A stretch of 64,000 nt of DNA from positions 310,001-374,000 of the forward strand of contig NZ_CANNDO010000004.1 in assembly GCF_947503385.1 (NCBI RefSeq), read 5' to 3'. The notes below the pieces were generated by a model that saw only the letters and a program-made list of their open reading frames with translations, was not told the origin of the DNA and did no database searches. A program made the translations under genes and the position numbers. The DNA is from an uncultured Tateyamaria sp. (GTDB taxonomy: Bacteria; Pseudomonadota; Alphaproteobacteria; Rhodobacterales; Rhodobacteraceae). Shown piece after piece: positions 35,316 to 43,687 of the stretch (position 1 is its first letter; each line of letters begins with the position of its first letter).

Positions 35316-36098
35316 CTATGAGCCCTGGCCGCTGTCGCCGTCGTAGGTCCAGCGATAGCCCGGCGGGGTTGGCCCCTTGTTCCGTCCACCCTGCTCTGTC
35401 TGTTCCCACGCGTGCGCAAGGATGCCCACACTGCGCGACAGGCCGAAAAACCCGCGCGCCAGCGGGGCGGGACAGCCCAGTTCGGCGTAAATCACCGCCG
35501 TCGCGCCGTCGATGTTCATCGGCACCGGCGCACCACGCTCTTTGGCCAGATGCGCCTCGATGCGGGCCGCGCTGTCGCGAAAGGCACCCGTCACCGCACT
35601 GGCCTGCACCGCCGCGTCCACCAGCGCCATCAGACGCGGCGCGCGCGGATCGGTGGGTGTGTGAAACCGGTGGCCAAAGCCCGGCACATAATGCCCATGT
35701 TCCGCCCGCCACGCCGCAAGACGCTCCAGCCCGTCCACCGCCACCTGCCCAAACAGATCCACAGCCTGTTCCCCCGCGCCGCCATGCACGTCGCCCAACA
35801 TGTTCAACCCCGTGGCCATCGCGTTCTGCAATCCCACACCGCAGGTCGCCGCCATCCGCGCCGCCGCGATGGACGGCGCCTGCGGCCCGTGATCCACCGC
35901 CGACACAAGTGCCGCTTCAAACAGCCGCGCGCGGGCTTCGGACAGGGGGGTGCCGATCACCAGATGCCAGATCATCTCGGCAAACCCCATATTGCCGATC
36001 AGCGTCTCGATCGGGTGTCCGCGCAAGGCAATGCGCCCCGGCTCCATGTCGATGATCCGTGTGCGCCACCAATCGGCAACGTCGCTGTCATCACTCAT
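35316..36098 (-). CDS. Citryl-CoA lyase-like protein (short citrate synthase family)
   Basis: The 260-residue protein is a short member of the citrate synthase superfamily, about the size of citryl-CoA lyase (Ccl) rather than of citrate synthase (~430). The catalytic residues of the family can be placed: His105 in GDVHGGAGEQA, His143 in VPGFGHRFHTP, and Asp197 in VPMNIDGATAVIYAELG. Ccl splits citryl-CoA into acetyl-CoA and oxaloacetate; related proteins may act on other 3-hydroxyacyl-CoA. Its start overlaps the stop of the CoA-transferase gene (ATGA), so it is the last gene of the transporter operon. This supports a role in degrading an imported tricarboxylate. Confidence 0.78.
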   Translation of the reverse strand: MSDDSDVADWWRTRIIDMEPGRIALRGHPIETLIGNMGFAEMIWHLVIGTPLSEARARLFEAALVSAVDHGPQAPSIAAARMAATCGVGLQNAMATGLNMLGDVHGGAGEQAVDLFGQVAVDGLERLAAWRAEHGHYVPGFGHRFHTPTDPRAPRLMALVDAAVQASAVTGAFRDSAARIEAHLAKERGAPVPMNIDGATAVIYAELGCPAPLARGFFGLSRSVGILAHAWEQTEQGGRNKGPTPPGYRWTYDGDSGQGS

Positions 36099-37294
36099 AT
36101 CACGCCCTTCCCCCGCATCTCGGCGATCTGTGCGGCACTGTAGCCCAGTGCGCGCAGCACCGCGTCCGTGTCCTGCCCCAATGCGGGCGGCGGCGTCGGG
36201 ACGCCGGGGCGCGCGCCGTCGAACAGGGCGCCCACCCGCATCACCTCAATGGCCCGCGCCATGCCCGGCACATCGTCGAACCGCGCCAGCAGATCACGGT
36301 CGCGCACCTGCGGATGCGCAAGCACATCCGGCACCGACAGCACCGGCCCCGCAGGCACACCAATGCCGTTCAACTCATCCGCCCACAGGCCCGCCGCGCG
36401 CCGGGTCAGCACCGTCTCCAACTCTGCCCGCAGCCGCAGCCGGTTGGCCTTGCGGTCCTCGCGCGTGGCAAAGGCCGGGTCCTCCAGCAGATCGTCCCGC
36501 CCCAGATGCCGCGCCAGCAGCACCCACTGTTCATCCTTGTTGGCCGCAATATTGACCAAACCGTCGGCACATTGAAACGCACCCGAAGGCGCAGAGGTCG
36601 GGTTTTCGTTGCCAGCCCGCGCAGGCGCAACGCCCCCGATCAGATGGTTCGACACAACCCAGCCCATTGTGGCAAGCACCGCCTCCAGCATCGACACGTC
36701 GATGACACAGCCGCGTTCGGGCGCGTTCAGCGCCGCCGTAATCGCCATCGCCGCCGTCAGCCCGCCAATGGTGTCCGCCAGCGGATAGCCCGCGCGCAAC
36801 GGCCCGCTTTCGGCAGTGCCCGTGACCGACATCAGGCCCGACACCCCTTGGATAGTCTGGTCATAGGCCGGGCGATCCGCCCATGGCCCAGTCTGCCCAA
36901 ACCCCGAAATCGCGCAGTAGACAAGGCGCGGATTGTCTGCCCGCAACCGCGCGGGCCCAAGGTCCAGACGGTCCATCACGCCGGGGCGGAAATTCTCGAC
37001 CAACACATCCGAGGCCTGCACCAGCCGTCGCAGCACCTCTTTGCCAGCCTCATGTTTGAGGTTCAGCGTCAGCGACCGTTTGCCCGCATTCTGCGCCAAA
37101 AAGCTGATGCCCATCCCCTGCGCCGACAGGTCCGGGTCAGCGCCGAGATTGCGGGCCAGATCACCGCGTCCGACCGCCTCGACCTTGAGGACATCCGCCC
37201 CCAGATGCGCCAGTTGGTGACAGGCAAACGGACCCGCCAGCACATTGGTCAGATCAAGGACACGAACCCCGGCAAGCGGTGCCTCAGTCGCCAT
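36095..37294 (-). CDS. Family III CoA-transferase (CaiB/BaiF type)
   Basis: The 399-residue protein shows the family layout: VRVLDLTNVLAGPFACHQLA at the N terminus, DVLKVEAVGRGDLAR, LAQNAGKRSLTLNLK, ASDVLVENFRPGVMDRLDLG and YCAISGFGQTGPWADRPAYD. In known enzymes an aspartate following the (I/V)DVS stretch carries the CoA intermediate; here that stretch reads IDVSMLEA, with glutamate 204 near the expected place, which deserves checking. The likely reaction is transfer of CoA onto the carboxylate taken up by the neighbouring transporter. It overlaps tctA by 11 bases and the Ccl-like gene by 4, so it lies inside one operon. Confidence 0.85.
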   Translation of the reverse strand: MATEAPLAGVRVLDLTNVLAGPFACHQLAHLGADVLKVEAVGRGDLARNLGADPDLSAQGMGISFLAQNAGKRSLTLNLKHEAGKEVLRRLVQASDVLVENFRPGVMDRLDLGPARLRADNPRLVYCAISGFGQTGPWADRPAYDQTIQGVSGLMSVTGTAESGPLRAGYPLADTIGGLTAAMAITAALNAPERGCVIDVSMLEAVLATMGWVVSNHLIGGVAPARAGNENPTSAPSGAFQCADGLVNIAANKDEQWVLLARHLGRDDLLEDPAFATREDRKANRLRLRAELETVLTRRAAGLWADELNGIGVPAGPVLSVPDVLAHPQVRDRDLLARFDDVPGMARAIEVMRVGALFDGARPGVPTPPPALGQDTDAVLRALGYSAAQIAEMRGKGVI

Positions 37295-38804
37295 CGGCCA
37301 CGCCTTCGGCGCGCTTGCGGGCACGGCGGGCGCGGTAGCTGGGCAGCAGGACAAGGACCAGCGCAATCACCAACAGGCCCAGCGTCATGGGCCGTTCGAT
37401 GATGAAATCGAGGCCGCGATAAAGCTGCATGGAGCGGGCGAAATTGTCCTCCAGCATCGTGCCAAGGATGAACCCGATCAGCAGCGGCGCCAGCGGGTAG
37501 TCGGCAAAGCGAAAGATCGTCGCCATCACCCCAAGGCCCACCAGCATCAGCAGCTCGGTCGCGTTGTTCTGCCCGATATAGGCCCCCATCAGCGTGAAAA
37601 AGAGGATGAAGGGAATCAGGTAATTCCGCGGAATGGCAAGGATTTTTGCGATATAGGGGATCAGCGGCAGGTTCAGGATCAACAGCACCAGATTGCCGAT
37701 GAACATCGAAATGATGACGGCCCAGAAAATTTCGGGCGTGTCGATCATCAGGCGCGGGCCCGGTGTCACGTTCAGCGCAATCAGCGCGCCCAGCAGGATC
37801 GCGGTGGTGCCCGAACCGGGAATGCCCAGCGTCAGCAATGGCACAAAAGAGCCTGTGCAGGCCGCGTTATTCGCCGTCTCGGGTGCTGCAAGGCCCTTGA
37901 CCGATCCTTTGCCAAACTCCGCCTGTTCGTCGCCCTTGGCAATGTTGCGCTCCACCGCATAGCCAAGGAAGGACGCAATCGTGGCCCCCGCCCCCGGCAA
38001 CACCCCGATAAAGAACCCTTGGATGGATTGGCGTCCGATCACGGGGATCATCGCCTTGCCCTCTTCGCGCGAGAACCGCAGGTTGGTGATCTTGTTGCTG
38101 GCCCCGTCCCCGCTTGCACCCCGCATTGGGTTCAGCACCAGAAACAGCGCTTCGGGCAGCGCAAACATCGCCATCGCCAGCGTGATAAAGCTGATGCCCG
38201 ATTGCAGGTCCAGCAGCCCCATGGTGAAGCGCGGCATGGAAAACAGCGCCCCCTCGCCCACAGTGGCAAGGATCAGGCCCAGAATGGTCATCATCAGCGC
38301 CTTGGCCACCTGCCCCGTGCCCGCAAAGGCGGCAATGGCCGACAGGCCCACAACCATCAGCGCGAAATATTCGGCCGAATGGAACCGCAGCGCCACCGAT
38401 GACAGCACGGGCGCAAAGATCACCAGCAGGATCGCCCCGATCGTCCCACCCGCGAAACTGGCCACGGCGGCGATGGTCAGCGCCTTGCCCGCCTGCCCCT
38501 TGCGGGCCATCGGGTAGCCGTCAAAGCTGGTGGCAACCGTGCCCGCGACCCCCGGCGCATTCAGCAGGATGGACGAGGTCGAGCCGCCGAAAATGGCGCC
38601 GTAATAAACCCCCGCCAGCAGGATCAGCGCCGCCGCCGGATCACCCAGCGTGATCGCCACGGGGATCATAATGGCGATGATCGACATCGGCCCCAGCCCC
38701 GGCAACATCCCGATAAAGGTGCCAATCAGGCAGCCCGCGACCACCATCAGGATGTTCTGGATGGAAAACGCGGCCCCGAGGCCGATCATGATCCCTTCTA
38801 GCAT
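37284..38804 (-). CDS. tctA: Tripartite tricarboxylate transporter, large membrane subunit TctA
   Basis: The 506-residue protein has about twelve membrane helices. It carries the TctA repeats GTFIGMLPGLGPMSIIAIMI (helix pair 1) and FIGVLPGAGATIASFLGYAV (helix pair 2), with the glycine/proline-rich GxLPGxG motif in each. Further conserved pieces are GAIFGGSTSSILLNAPG and VPLLTLGIPGSGTTAILLGA. It forms the substrate path of a secondary transporter that depends on the periplasmic binding protein TctC. The start at 38804 overlaps the upstream unknown gene by 7 bases. Substrates in the family include citrate, other tricarboxylates, aromatic acids and disulfide carboxylates. Confidence 0.94.
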   Translation of the reverse strand: MLEGIMIGLGAAFSIQNILMVVAGCLIGTFIGMLPGLGPMSIIAIMIPVAITLGDPAAALILLAGVYYGAIFGGSTSSILLNAPGVAGTVATSFDGYPMARKGQAGKALTIAAVASFAGGTIGAILLVIFAPVLSSVALRFHSAEYFALMVVGLSAIAAFAGTGQVAKALMMTILGLILATVGEGALFSMPRFTMGLLDLQSGISFITLAMAMFALPEALFLVLNPMRGASGDGASNKITNLRFSREEGKAMIPVIGRQSIQGFFIGVLPGAGATIASFLGYAVERNIAKGDEQAEFGKGSVKGLAAPETANNAACTGSFVPLLTLGIPGSGTTAILLGALIALNVTPGPRLMIDTPEIFWAVIISMFIGNLVLLILNLPLIPYIAKILAIPRNYLIPFILFFTLMGAYIGQNNATELLMLVGLGVMATIFRFADYPLAPLLIGFILGTMLEDNFARSMQLYRGLDFIIERPMTLGLLVIALVLVLLPSYRARRARKRAEGVADGD

Positions 38805-39346
38805 TCGACGATCTCCCCGAAAATCCACACACTTGGCGTCCGCTGGCTTGGATCGACCTCCAGGACACGGACGCAACGCGTGCCGTCCGCCATCAGGATG
38901 TCGATAATGTCGGGCGATGCGTTCAGCCCGGTGATACGCGCCGTGCGCACATTGACATCCGTCAGCGGTTTGAGCGTTTCGCCCACCGCGATCTCGTCAC
39001 CCGACTGGCCGAACACCCAGTCCGGCGCGGTCTGCGACGCAGACCCTGTCCCCGCGAACACCCATCCCGTGACGGTGGGCGGGCCGTCGACCACGGCCTC
39101 GACCAGCATCGGCTCGACCAAGTCCGCCCGTGGCGCATCCAGCGCCGCCCACCAGATCGCCACCTCGTCCTTGATGGTCTGCGGCAACACGAAATTCAGC
39201 GCAGCGAACCCGGCCGTGAACACCACGCTCACCTCCTTGATCCGGTCGACCAGCACGCTCCAGACCGATCTGGGGCTGGACACCACCTGCACCTTGAACA
39301 CCGTCTCCGTGGGGTCTCCGGGCGCAGGGTTCGATCCGTCCGACAT
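38798..39346 (-). CDS. Unknown protein encoded between tctB and tctA
   Basis: The 182-residue protein has a hydrophobic segment at about residues 38-56 (VVFTAGFAALNFVLPQTI), which may be a membrane anchor. The later part is beta-rich with repeated short strands (VTGWVFAGTGSASQTAPDWV, VRTARITGLNASPDIIDILM). No family is recognised. It is coupled to both neighbours: 5 bases after the tctB stop and overlapping tctA by 7. Canonical Ttt systems have only TctA, TctB and TctC, so this is an extra component or a passenger. The start at 39346 fits this spacing. Confidence 0.65.
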   Translation of the reverse strand: MSDGSNPAPGDPTETVFKVQVVSSPRSVWSVLVDRIKEVSVVFTAGFAALNFVLPQTIKDEVAIWWAALDAPRADLVEPMLVEAVVDGPPTVTGWVFAGTGSASQTAPDWVFGQSGDEIAVGETLKPLTDVNVRTARITGLNASPDIIDILMADGTRCVRVLEVDPSQRTPSVWIFGEIVEC

Positions 39347-39351
39347 CCGCC

Positions 39352-39849
39352 TCAGGTCCCCATAAAGAACGGGAACGGACGCAAAAAGATGCCCAGCACC
39401 TCCTGCACCAGATACCACACAAACCCCGTGGCCAGCACCGCCACCGGGATCATCACATGAAACTTCCGCTCGCCCAGAATCGCGCTGCCCCCTGCAAGGA
39501 ACACCGTCGTGGCGATCAGAAATCCGGCAGGCCGCAGCATCAGCGCATAGGCCACCATCAGCCCCAGCAGCGCCAGCGCCTGCCCCACCTTATATTCTCG
39601 CAGGCGGCGATAGTTGATGTCGGTCGCGCTGGGTTCCGCGTCTCCGCCCACACGCTTTTCGATGCCCAGCAAAACGATCATGCCCACACCGACCCCCAGA
39701 ACCGCCAGCATCTTGGGAAAGGTCGACGGCCAGACCGGGTTGCGCTGCATAAAGGGCGGCAGCAACTGGTCCATCGTGAAAAAGGCCGCATAGCCGTAGA
39801 CACAGCAAAATGTCACGAAAATCAACGCGATCCAGCGATCCAGCGCCAT
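39352..39849 (-). CDS. tctB: Tripartite tricarboxylate transporter, small membrane subunit TctB
   Basis: The 165-residue protein has four hydrophobic segments: WIALIFVTFCCVYGYAAFF, MLAVLGVGVGMIVLLGI, ALALLGLMVAYALMLRPAGF and VMIPVAVLATGFVWYLVQEV. The PAGFLIATTVFLAGGSAILG segment is typical of TctB, as is the ending VLGIFLRPFPFF. It partners with TctA in the inner membrane. ATG at 39849 is preferred because the GGAGG sequence would be too close to the ATG at 39855. Confidence 0.85.
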   Translation of the reverse strand: MALDRWIALIFVTFCCVYGYAAFFTMDQLLPPFMQRNPVWPSTFPKMLAVLGVGVGMIVLLGIEKRVGGDAEPSATDINYRRLREYKVGQALALLGLMVAYALMLRPAGFLIATTVFLAGGSAILGERKFHVMIPVAVLATGFVWYLVQEVLGIFLRPFPFFMGT

Positions 39850-39921
39850 GGTCATCCCCTCCCCAATCTGGCCGCAGGGCCGCCCCGCGGCGCGGGGCGG
39901 CCCCTTGTCAGCGACGCGCGC

Positions 39922-40908
39922 TTACAAAAAGCCCAGCGTTTTCATCAGATCGCCAATCACCTTCTCCTGGTTTTCCAGGAAGGCGCGGAAATCGTCACCA
40001 TTGTTGTGGATATTGACCCAACCGTTGCGCGCCCGGACTTCTTCCCATTCGGGCGTGTCATACATTTGCGTCAGCGCGGTCTGGAACTTGCCCAATTGCG
40101 CATCCGACACGCCCGGTGCGGCAAAGAACCCGCGCCAGTTCACAAACGTGGTGTCGATGCCCTGTTCCTTCATCGTGGGGGCATCGGCAAAGGCGTCCAC
40201 ACGTTCGTCCGCCGTCACGCCAAGGATGCGCACCTCGCCCTGCTGGGCCAGCGCCACCGCCTCGGAAAAGCCCGTGGACAGCGCCTTGATCTCGCCCGAC
40301 AGCAGACCGGCCATCGCCGCGCCGCCCGCGTCATAGGGGATGTAGTTAAAGGCCGTCGGGTCCTCGCCCGCCGCCTGCATCGCCATCGCCGCCACAAGGT
40401 GGTCCATGCCACCGGGCACCGATCCGCCACCAATGGCAAAGCCGCTGGCATCGGCGCGATAGGCCGCCAGCAGGTCGTCCATCGACTGCAATTCACTGTC
40501 CGAATTCACGACAAGGGCCGCATAGTCACCGATGGTGCCAGCCACCAGCGTCAGGTCACGGAACGACTGCGGAAACACGCCTGTCAGCGACCGGATGACG
40601 ATGGGGGTCGAATTGACCATCATCGTGTTTTCCAGCGATGCGGCGTTTTCGATCAGGTGGGCAATGGCCACCCCGCCGCCGCCACCGGACATGTTCTCGT
40701 AGCTGGCCGACCCGACAAGGCCCGCACCGGTCAGCGCCTCGCCCGTGCCGCGCGCGGTCCCGTCCCAGCCGCCACCGGCACCGCCGGGGATCAAAAAGTG
40801 TACGTCGTCCAGCACCTGATGCCCGTCCGCCTGCGCGATGCCGCCAAAGGCCAAGGTTGCTGTTGCAGCCGCGATAGCAACGCGGCGTGTCCACCCAAAG
40901 GTGTTCAT
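39922..40908 (-). CDS. tctC: Tripartite tricarboxylate transporter substrate-binding protein TctC
   Basis: The 328-residue precursor has a Sec signal peptide (residues 1 to ~27, RRVAIAAATATLAFGGIAQA). The mature protein has the Bug/TctC fold: VHFLIPGGAGGGWDGTARGT is the first ligand loop, GSASYENMSGGGGGVAIAHL the second, and SVPGGMDHLVAAMAMQAAG with FNYIPYDAGGAAMAGLLSGE the later ligand contacts. It binds a carboxylate in the periplasm and hands it to TctAB. GGGAGGATTACC precedes the ATG at 40908, and it is the first gene of the six-gene operon. The 72-base gap to tctB is the largest within the operon. No regulator faces it directly. Confidence 0.93.
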   Translation of the reverse strand: MNTFGWTRRVAIAAATATLAFGGIAQADGHQVLDDVHFLIPGGAGGGWDGTARGTGEALTGAGLVGSASYENMSGGGGGVAIAHLIENAASLENTMMVNSTPIVIRSLTGVFPQSFRDLTLVAGTIGDYAALVVNSDSELQSMDDLLAAYRADASGFAIGGGSVPGGMDHLVAAMAMQAAGEDPTAFNYIPYDAGGAAMAGLLSGEIKALSTGFSEAVALAQQGEVRILGVTADERVDAFADAPTMKEQGIDTTFVNWRGFFAAPGVSDAQLGKFQTALTQMYDTPEWEEVRARNGWVNIHNNGDDFRAFLENQEKVIGDLMKTLGFL

Positions 40909-41187
40909 ATGGTAATCCTCCCAATTGACAGGCGGGCGTTTTGCGCCCGCTCGTTCCGCGACTATAGGAACGGGATCAGGGGCTGACACGCAAAAAATGT
41001 ATTTGCCCGGAAACGCCCCGCCGCAGAGGTCGCCACACCACCCGCGCGCCATGGCGATCAGCACCGCCTTTGACCGGCGCGGCGCGCGCCATTTGGCTCC
41101 AGCGGGGCGCAAAAAGCCCGGACGGGGACCCACAGGCCGCGCATATCGCGCGACAGACGCCACCCCGCGGCGCTGCGCGTCCCGCCG

Positions 41188-41871
41188 TCAGGCCGCGCCG
41201 AACATATCCGCAAAGGCCTGCGTGCCTTTCTGCGTCACACGCACCACCCGTTGGCCGGGCACCCGCACCATCCAGCCATCTTCTTCCATCCGGCCCAGCA
41301 TTGCGCGCCCCAAGGCACCGGCCAGATGACTGCGCCGTTCGCTCCAATCGAGGCAGGACCGGCACAGCGGCGCGCGTGATTGCGCCAAACCGGCCACATC
41401 TATGCCAAAGCCGCGCGCAAATTCCGCCCCGCTGCCGGTCAGCGTCACGTCCTCCGCGTCCTCGGCCAGCAATCCCCGCGCAACCATGCTGCGGAACATC
41501 TGTACGCCCATGCGCCCGGCAAGGTGGTTGTAGCACACCCGCGCCTCGCGCATCTGTGCATCCCGCGGTCCCGTACGCACCCGTTTAAGGCCGCGCCCCT
41601 CGGCCAGCCCCATCAGCGCCTCCAGCACCGCCGCCACATCTGCATCCGCCAGTTGGAAATATTTGTGCCGCCCCTCTTTGCGCGGGCGGATCAGTTCGGC
41701 CTCGGTCAGCTTGGACAAATGGCCGCTTGCCGTGGGCAGCGCCACGCCTGCCCCTTCGGCCAGTTCCGACGCGGTCAGCGCCCGCCCGTCCATCAGGGCC
41801 GTCAGGATATTGGCACGCGCCGGATCACCGATCAGCGACGCGATATGCGAGATGTCTGGACCTTCTTTCAT
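41188..41871 (-). CDS. ArsR/SmtB-type winged-helix regulator
   Basis: The 227-residue protein has an ArsR-type winged helix in residues ~5-95: IASLIGDPARANILTALMDG, then LTASELAEGAGVALPTASGH as the recognition helix and LIRPRKEGRHKYFQLAD as the wing. The ~130-residue C-terminal extension contains RVCYNHLAGRMGVQMFRSMV and the pair RAPLCRSCLDWSERRSH, whose cysteines may bind a metal or sense redox state. The order ArsR head, CYNHLAG and CLDW is a known subfamily. It is divergent from the NIPSNAP-like gene across 70 bases holding TTTGA...TCAAA, so it probably controls that pair. Confidence 0.85.
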   Translation of the reverse strand: MKEGPDISHIASLIGDPARANILTALMDGRALTASELAEGAGVALPTASGHLSKLTEAELIRPRKEGRHKYFQLADADVAAVLEALMGLAEGRGLKRVRTGPRDAQMREARVCYNHLAGRMGVQMFRSMVARGLLAEDAEDVTLTGSGAEFARGFGIDVAGLAQSRAPLCRSCLDWSERRSHLAGALGRAMLGRMEEDGWMVRVPGQRVVRVTQKGTQAFADMFGAA

Positions 41872-41941
41872 AGTTTGATCGTAGCCGAAGCGTTCGCGCC
41901 CGTCAAAGTGCTAACCGGTGTCCAGCACGAAAGGACACACC

Positions 41942-42259
41942 ATGCTGACTTGCATCATCCAGTACCAGATCGACCCCACCAAACGCGCGGCCTTTGCCGA
42001 ATACGGACAGCGCTGGGGCACGGCAATCCCGCGATGCGGTGCCGACCTCGTGGGGTATTTCGCCCCGCATGAAGGGTCCTCCACGCTGGCCTACGGCATC
42101 TACCATATCCAAAGCCTCGCCGCCTACGAGGCCTACCGCGCCCGCTTGGCCGCAGACCCCCTCGGACGCGAGAACTACTTGTTTGCGCAATCAGAGAAAT
42201 TCATTCTCAAGGAAGACCGGACATGGCTCCGGTCCGTCACAACCGGAGGCACCCCATGA
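41942..42259 (+). CDS. NIPSNAP-family protein
   Basis: The 105-residue protein matches the NIPSNAP/dimeric alpha-beta barrel pattern: MLTCIIQYQIDPTKRAAFAE, then ADLVGYFAPHEGSSTLAYGI and YHIQSLAAYEAYRARLAADP. Such proteins form dimeric barrels, and the bacterial ones are mostly uncharacterised. GGACACACC precedes the ATG at 41942. The stop overlaps the start of the ABM-type gene (ATGA), so they form a two-gene operon probably governed by the divergent ArsR-type regulator. Confidence 0.82.
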   Translation: MLTCIIQYQIDPTKRAAFAEYGQRWGTAIPRCGADLVGYFAPHEGSSTLAYGIYHIQSLAAYEAYRARLAADPLGRENYLFAQSEKFILKEDRTWLRSVTTGGTP

Positions 42260-42603
42260 TCGCCGTTATTTTCGAGGTTTGGCCCAAGGACGGCCACCGC
42301 GACCCCTATTTGCGGCGCGCCGCAGCGCTCAAGGCGCATCTTGCCGACATCCCCGGCTTTATCTCCGTCGAACGGTTCGAAAGCCTCGCAGAGCCGGGCA
42401 AACTTCTGTCGCTGTCGTTCTGGGAGGACGAGGCCGCGCTGGAACATTGGCGCAAACTGCCCGAACACCGCGATGCGCAGACCGCAGGCCGCGGGGTGCA
42501 TTTCGACGACTACCGCCTGCGCGTGGCAGGCGTGATCCGCGACTACGGCATGACCCAGCGCGCCGAGGCCCCCGCCGACAGCCGCGCGCTGCACGATGGC
42601 TGA
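42256..42603 (+). CDS. Antibiotic biosynthesis monooxygenase (ABM)-domain protein
   Basis: The 115-residue protein has the ABM dimeric barrel pattern: MIAVIFEVWPKDGHRDPYLR, IPGFISVERFESLAEPGKLL, then SLSFWEDEAALEHWRKLPEH. Small ABM proteins act as cofactor-free quinone-forming monooxygenases, heme-degrading enzymes or simple binding barrels; no heme-ligating asparagine or other decisive residue can be named here. GGAGG before the ATG and the ATGA overlap with the NIPSNAP-like gene support coupled translation. Confidence 0.82.
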   Translation: MIAVIFEVWPKDGHRDPYLRRAAALKAHLADIPGFISVERFESLAEPGKLLSLSFWEDEAALEHWRKLPEHRDAQTAGRGVHFDDYRLRVAGVIRDYGMTQRAEAPADSRALHDG

Positions 42604-42711
42604 GCGGCCGGGATGGGATTTGCGGCGCGTCTGCGCGTGGCCGGAACGGGCCAAAGTCTTAACACAAGGTAAAGCCGCCTCTGTAACCCCTTGATTTTTC
42701 GTGCGCGCACT

Positions 42712-42732
42712 GGTGTCCCACGCTGGGACACC
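42712..42732. promoter_or_regulatory. Perfect 9-bp hairpin/palindrome before the DMT transporter gene
   Basis: GGTGTCCCA and TGGGACACC form a perfect inverted repeat with a CGC centre, 37 bases before the chosen start at 42770 and directly before an alternative in-frame ATG at 42734. It may be an operator or an RNA hairpin in the leader. Confidence 0.45.
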
Positions 42733-42769
42733 CATGGACAACGTCCATTCTTTCCGCGAGGGTCCGCCC

Positions 42770-43687
42770 ATGACCACCACCCCCCAAATCACCGCCGCAA
42801 GCTGGCTTATGGTGGCCACGCTGGGCCTGACATGGGGTGGCACTTTCCTCGTGACCGAACTGGCCCTCGAAGGGCTCAGCCCGTTCTGGCTGGCAGCCGG
42901 TCGGATCGTTTTTGCCGCCGTCCTGATGGTGGCGATCTGGGCCGCGATGGGCCTGCGCCTTTTCATCACAATGCCCACACGCAGGCACCTGACGGCGCTG
43001 GCCACGATCGGCGCGCTCAGCTCGGCTGTGCCGTTTATTCTGCTCGCCTGGGGCCAGCAATTCGTGACCTCCGGCTTTGCTGGCGTCTCTATGGCCTCGG
43101 TCGCCCTGATCGTGCTGCCGCTGGCCCATTTTCTTGTGCCCGGAGAGCGCCTCACATGGCGCAAAACGCTGGGGTTCCTGATCGGCTTTGCCGGGGTCTG
43201 CGTGCTGCTGGGCGGTCAGGCGTTCGAGGCGACAGGGACCACGATGGAACCCTTTGGTCGCGCCGCCTGCATCGGGGCGGCCTGCTGCTACGGCGTGTCC
43301 TCGATCCTGATGCGCCGCTTGCCCGCCATTGACCCCATCGGGCTGGCCACCATGCTGTTGCTGATCGCCGCCGCCATCGTGCTGCCCGCCGCGTGGATCG
43401 TCGAAGGCCCGCCGCCCCTGCCCGACACGCGCACCCTGATCATCCTTGCCTTTCTTGGCCTGATCCCGACGGCTGCCGCGAATTTCCTGCGGGTTCTGGT
43501 GATCCGCAGCGCAGGCCCGGTGTTTATGTCCCTGACCAATTATCAAGTGCCGGTCTGGTCCGTCGTGCTCGGCGCGCTGGTGCTGTCGGAGCCGCTGCCC
43601 GGCTCGCTCCTCTGGGCGCTGGTGCTGATCCTATCCGGCGTTGGCCTCAGCCAATACGGCGCGTTCCGCCGCCTGTTCAGCCGCTAG
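42770..43687 (+). CDS. EamA-family (DMT) inner-membrane transporter
   Basis: The 305-residue protein has ten predicted helices in two EamA repeats. The first starts [20 protein letters not shown] and contains [20 protein letters not shown]; the second starts [20 protein letters not shown] and ends [20 protein letters not shown]. Family members export amino acids, nucleotides or other metabolites in exchange for protons; the substrate is unknown. GAGGG precedes ATG 42770. A start at 42734 would add 12 residues and lies next to the hairpin. The stop overlaps glmM by 4 bases in convergent orientation. Confidence 0.9.
   Translation: MTTTPQITAASWLMVATLGLTWGGTFLVTELALEGLSPFWLAAGRIVFAAVLMVAIWAAMGLRLFITMPTRRHLTALATIGALSSAVPFILLAWGQQFVTSGFAGVSMASVALIVLPLAHFLVPGERLTWRKTLGFLIGFAGVCVLLGGQAFEATGTTMEPFGRAACIGAACCYGVSSILMRRLPAIDPIGLATMLLLIAAAIVLPAAWIVEGPPPLPDTRTLIILAFLGLIPTAAANFLRVLVIRSAGPVFMSLTNYQVPVWSVVLGALVLSEPLPGSLLWALVLILSGVGLSQYGAFRRLFSR

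Noticed and set aside
35005..35712. A 235-codon minus-strand frame next to the citryl-CoA-lyase-like gene
   Set aside because: It is mostly the out-of-frame shadow of that gene; the part beyond its stop shows no motif.
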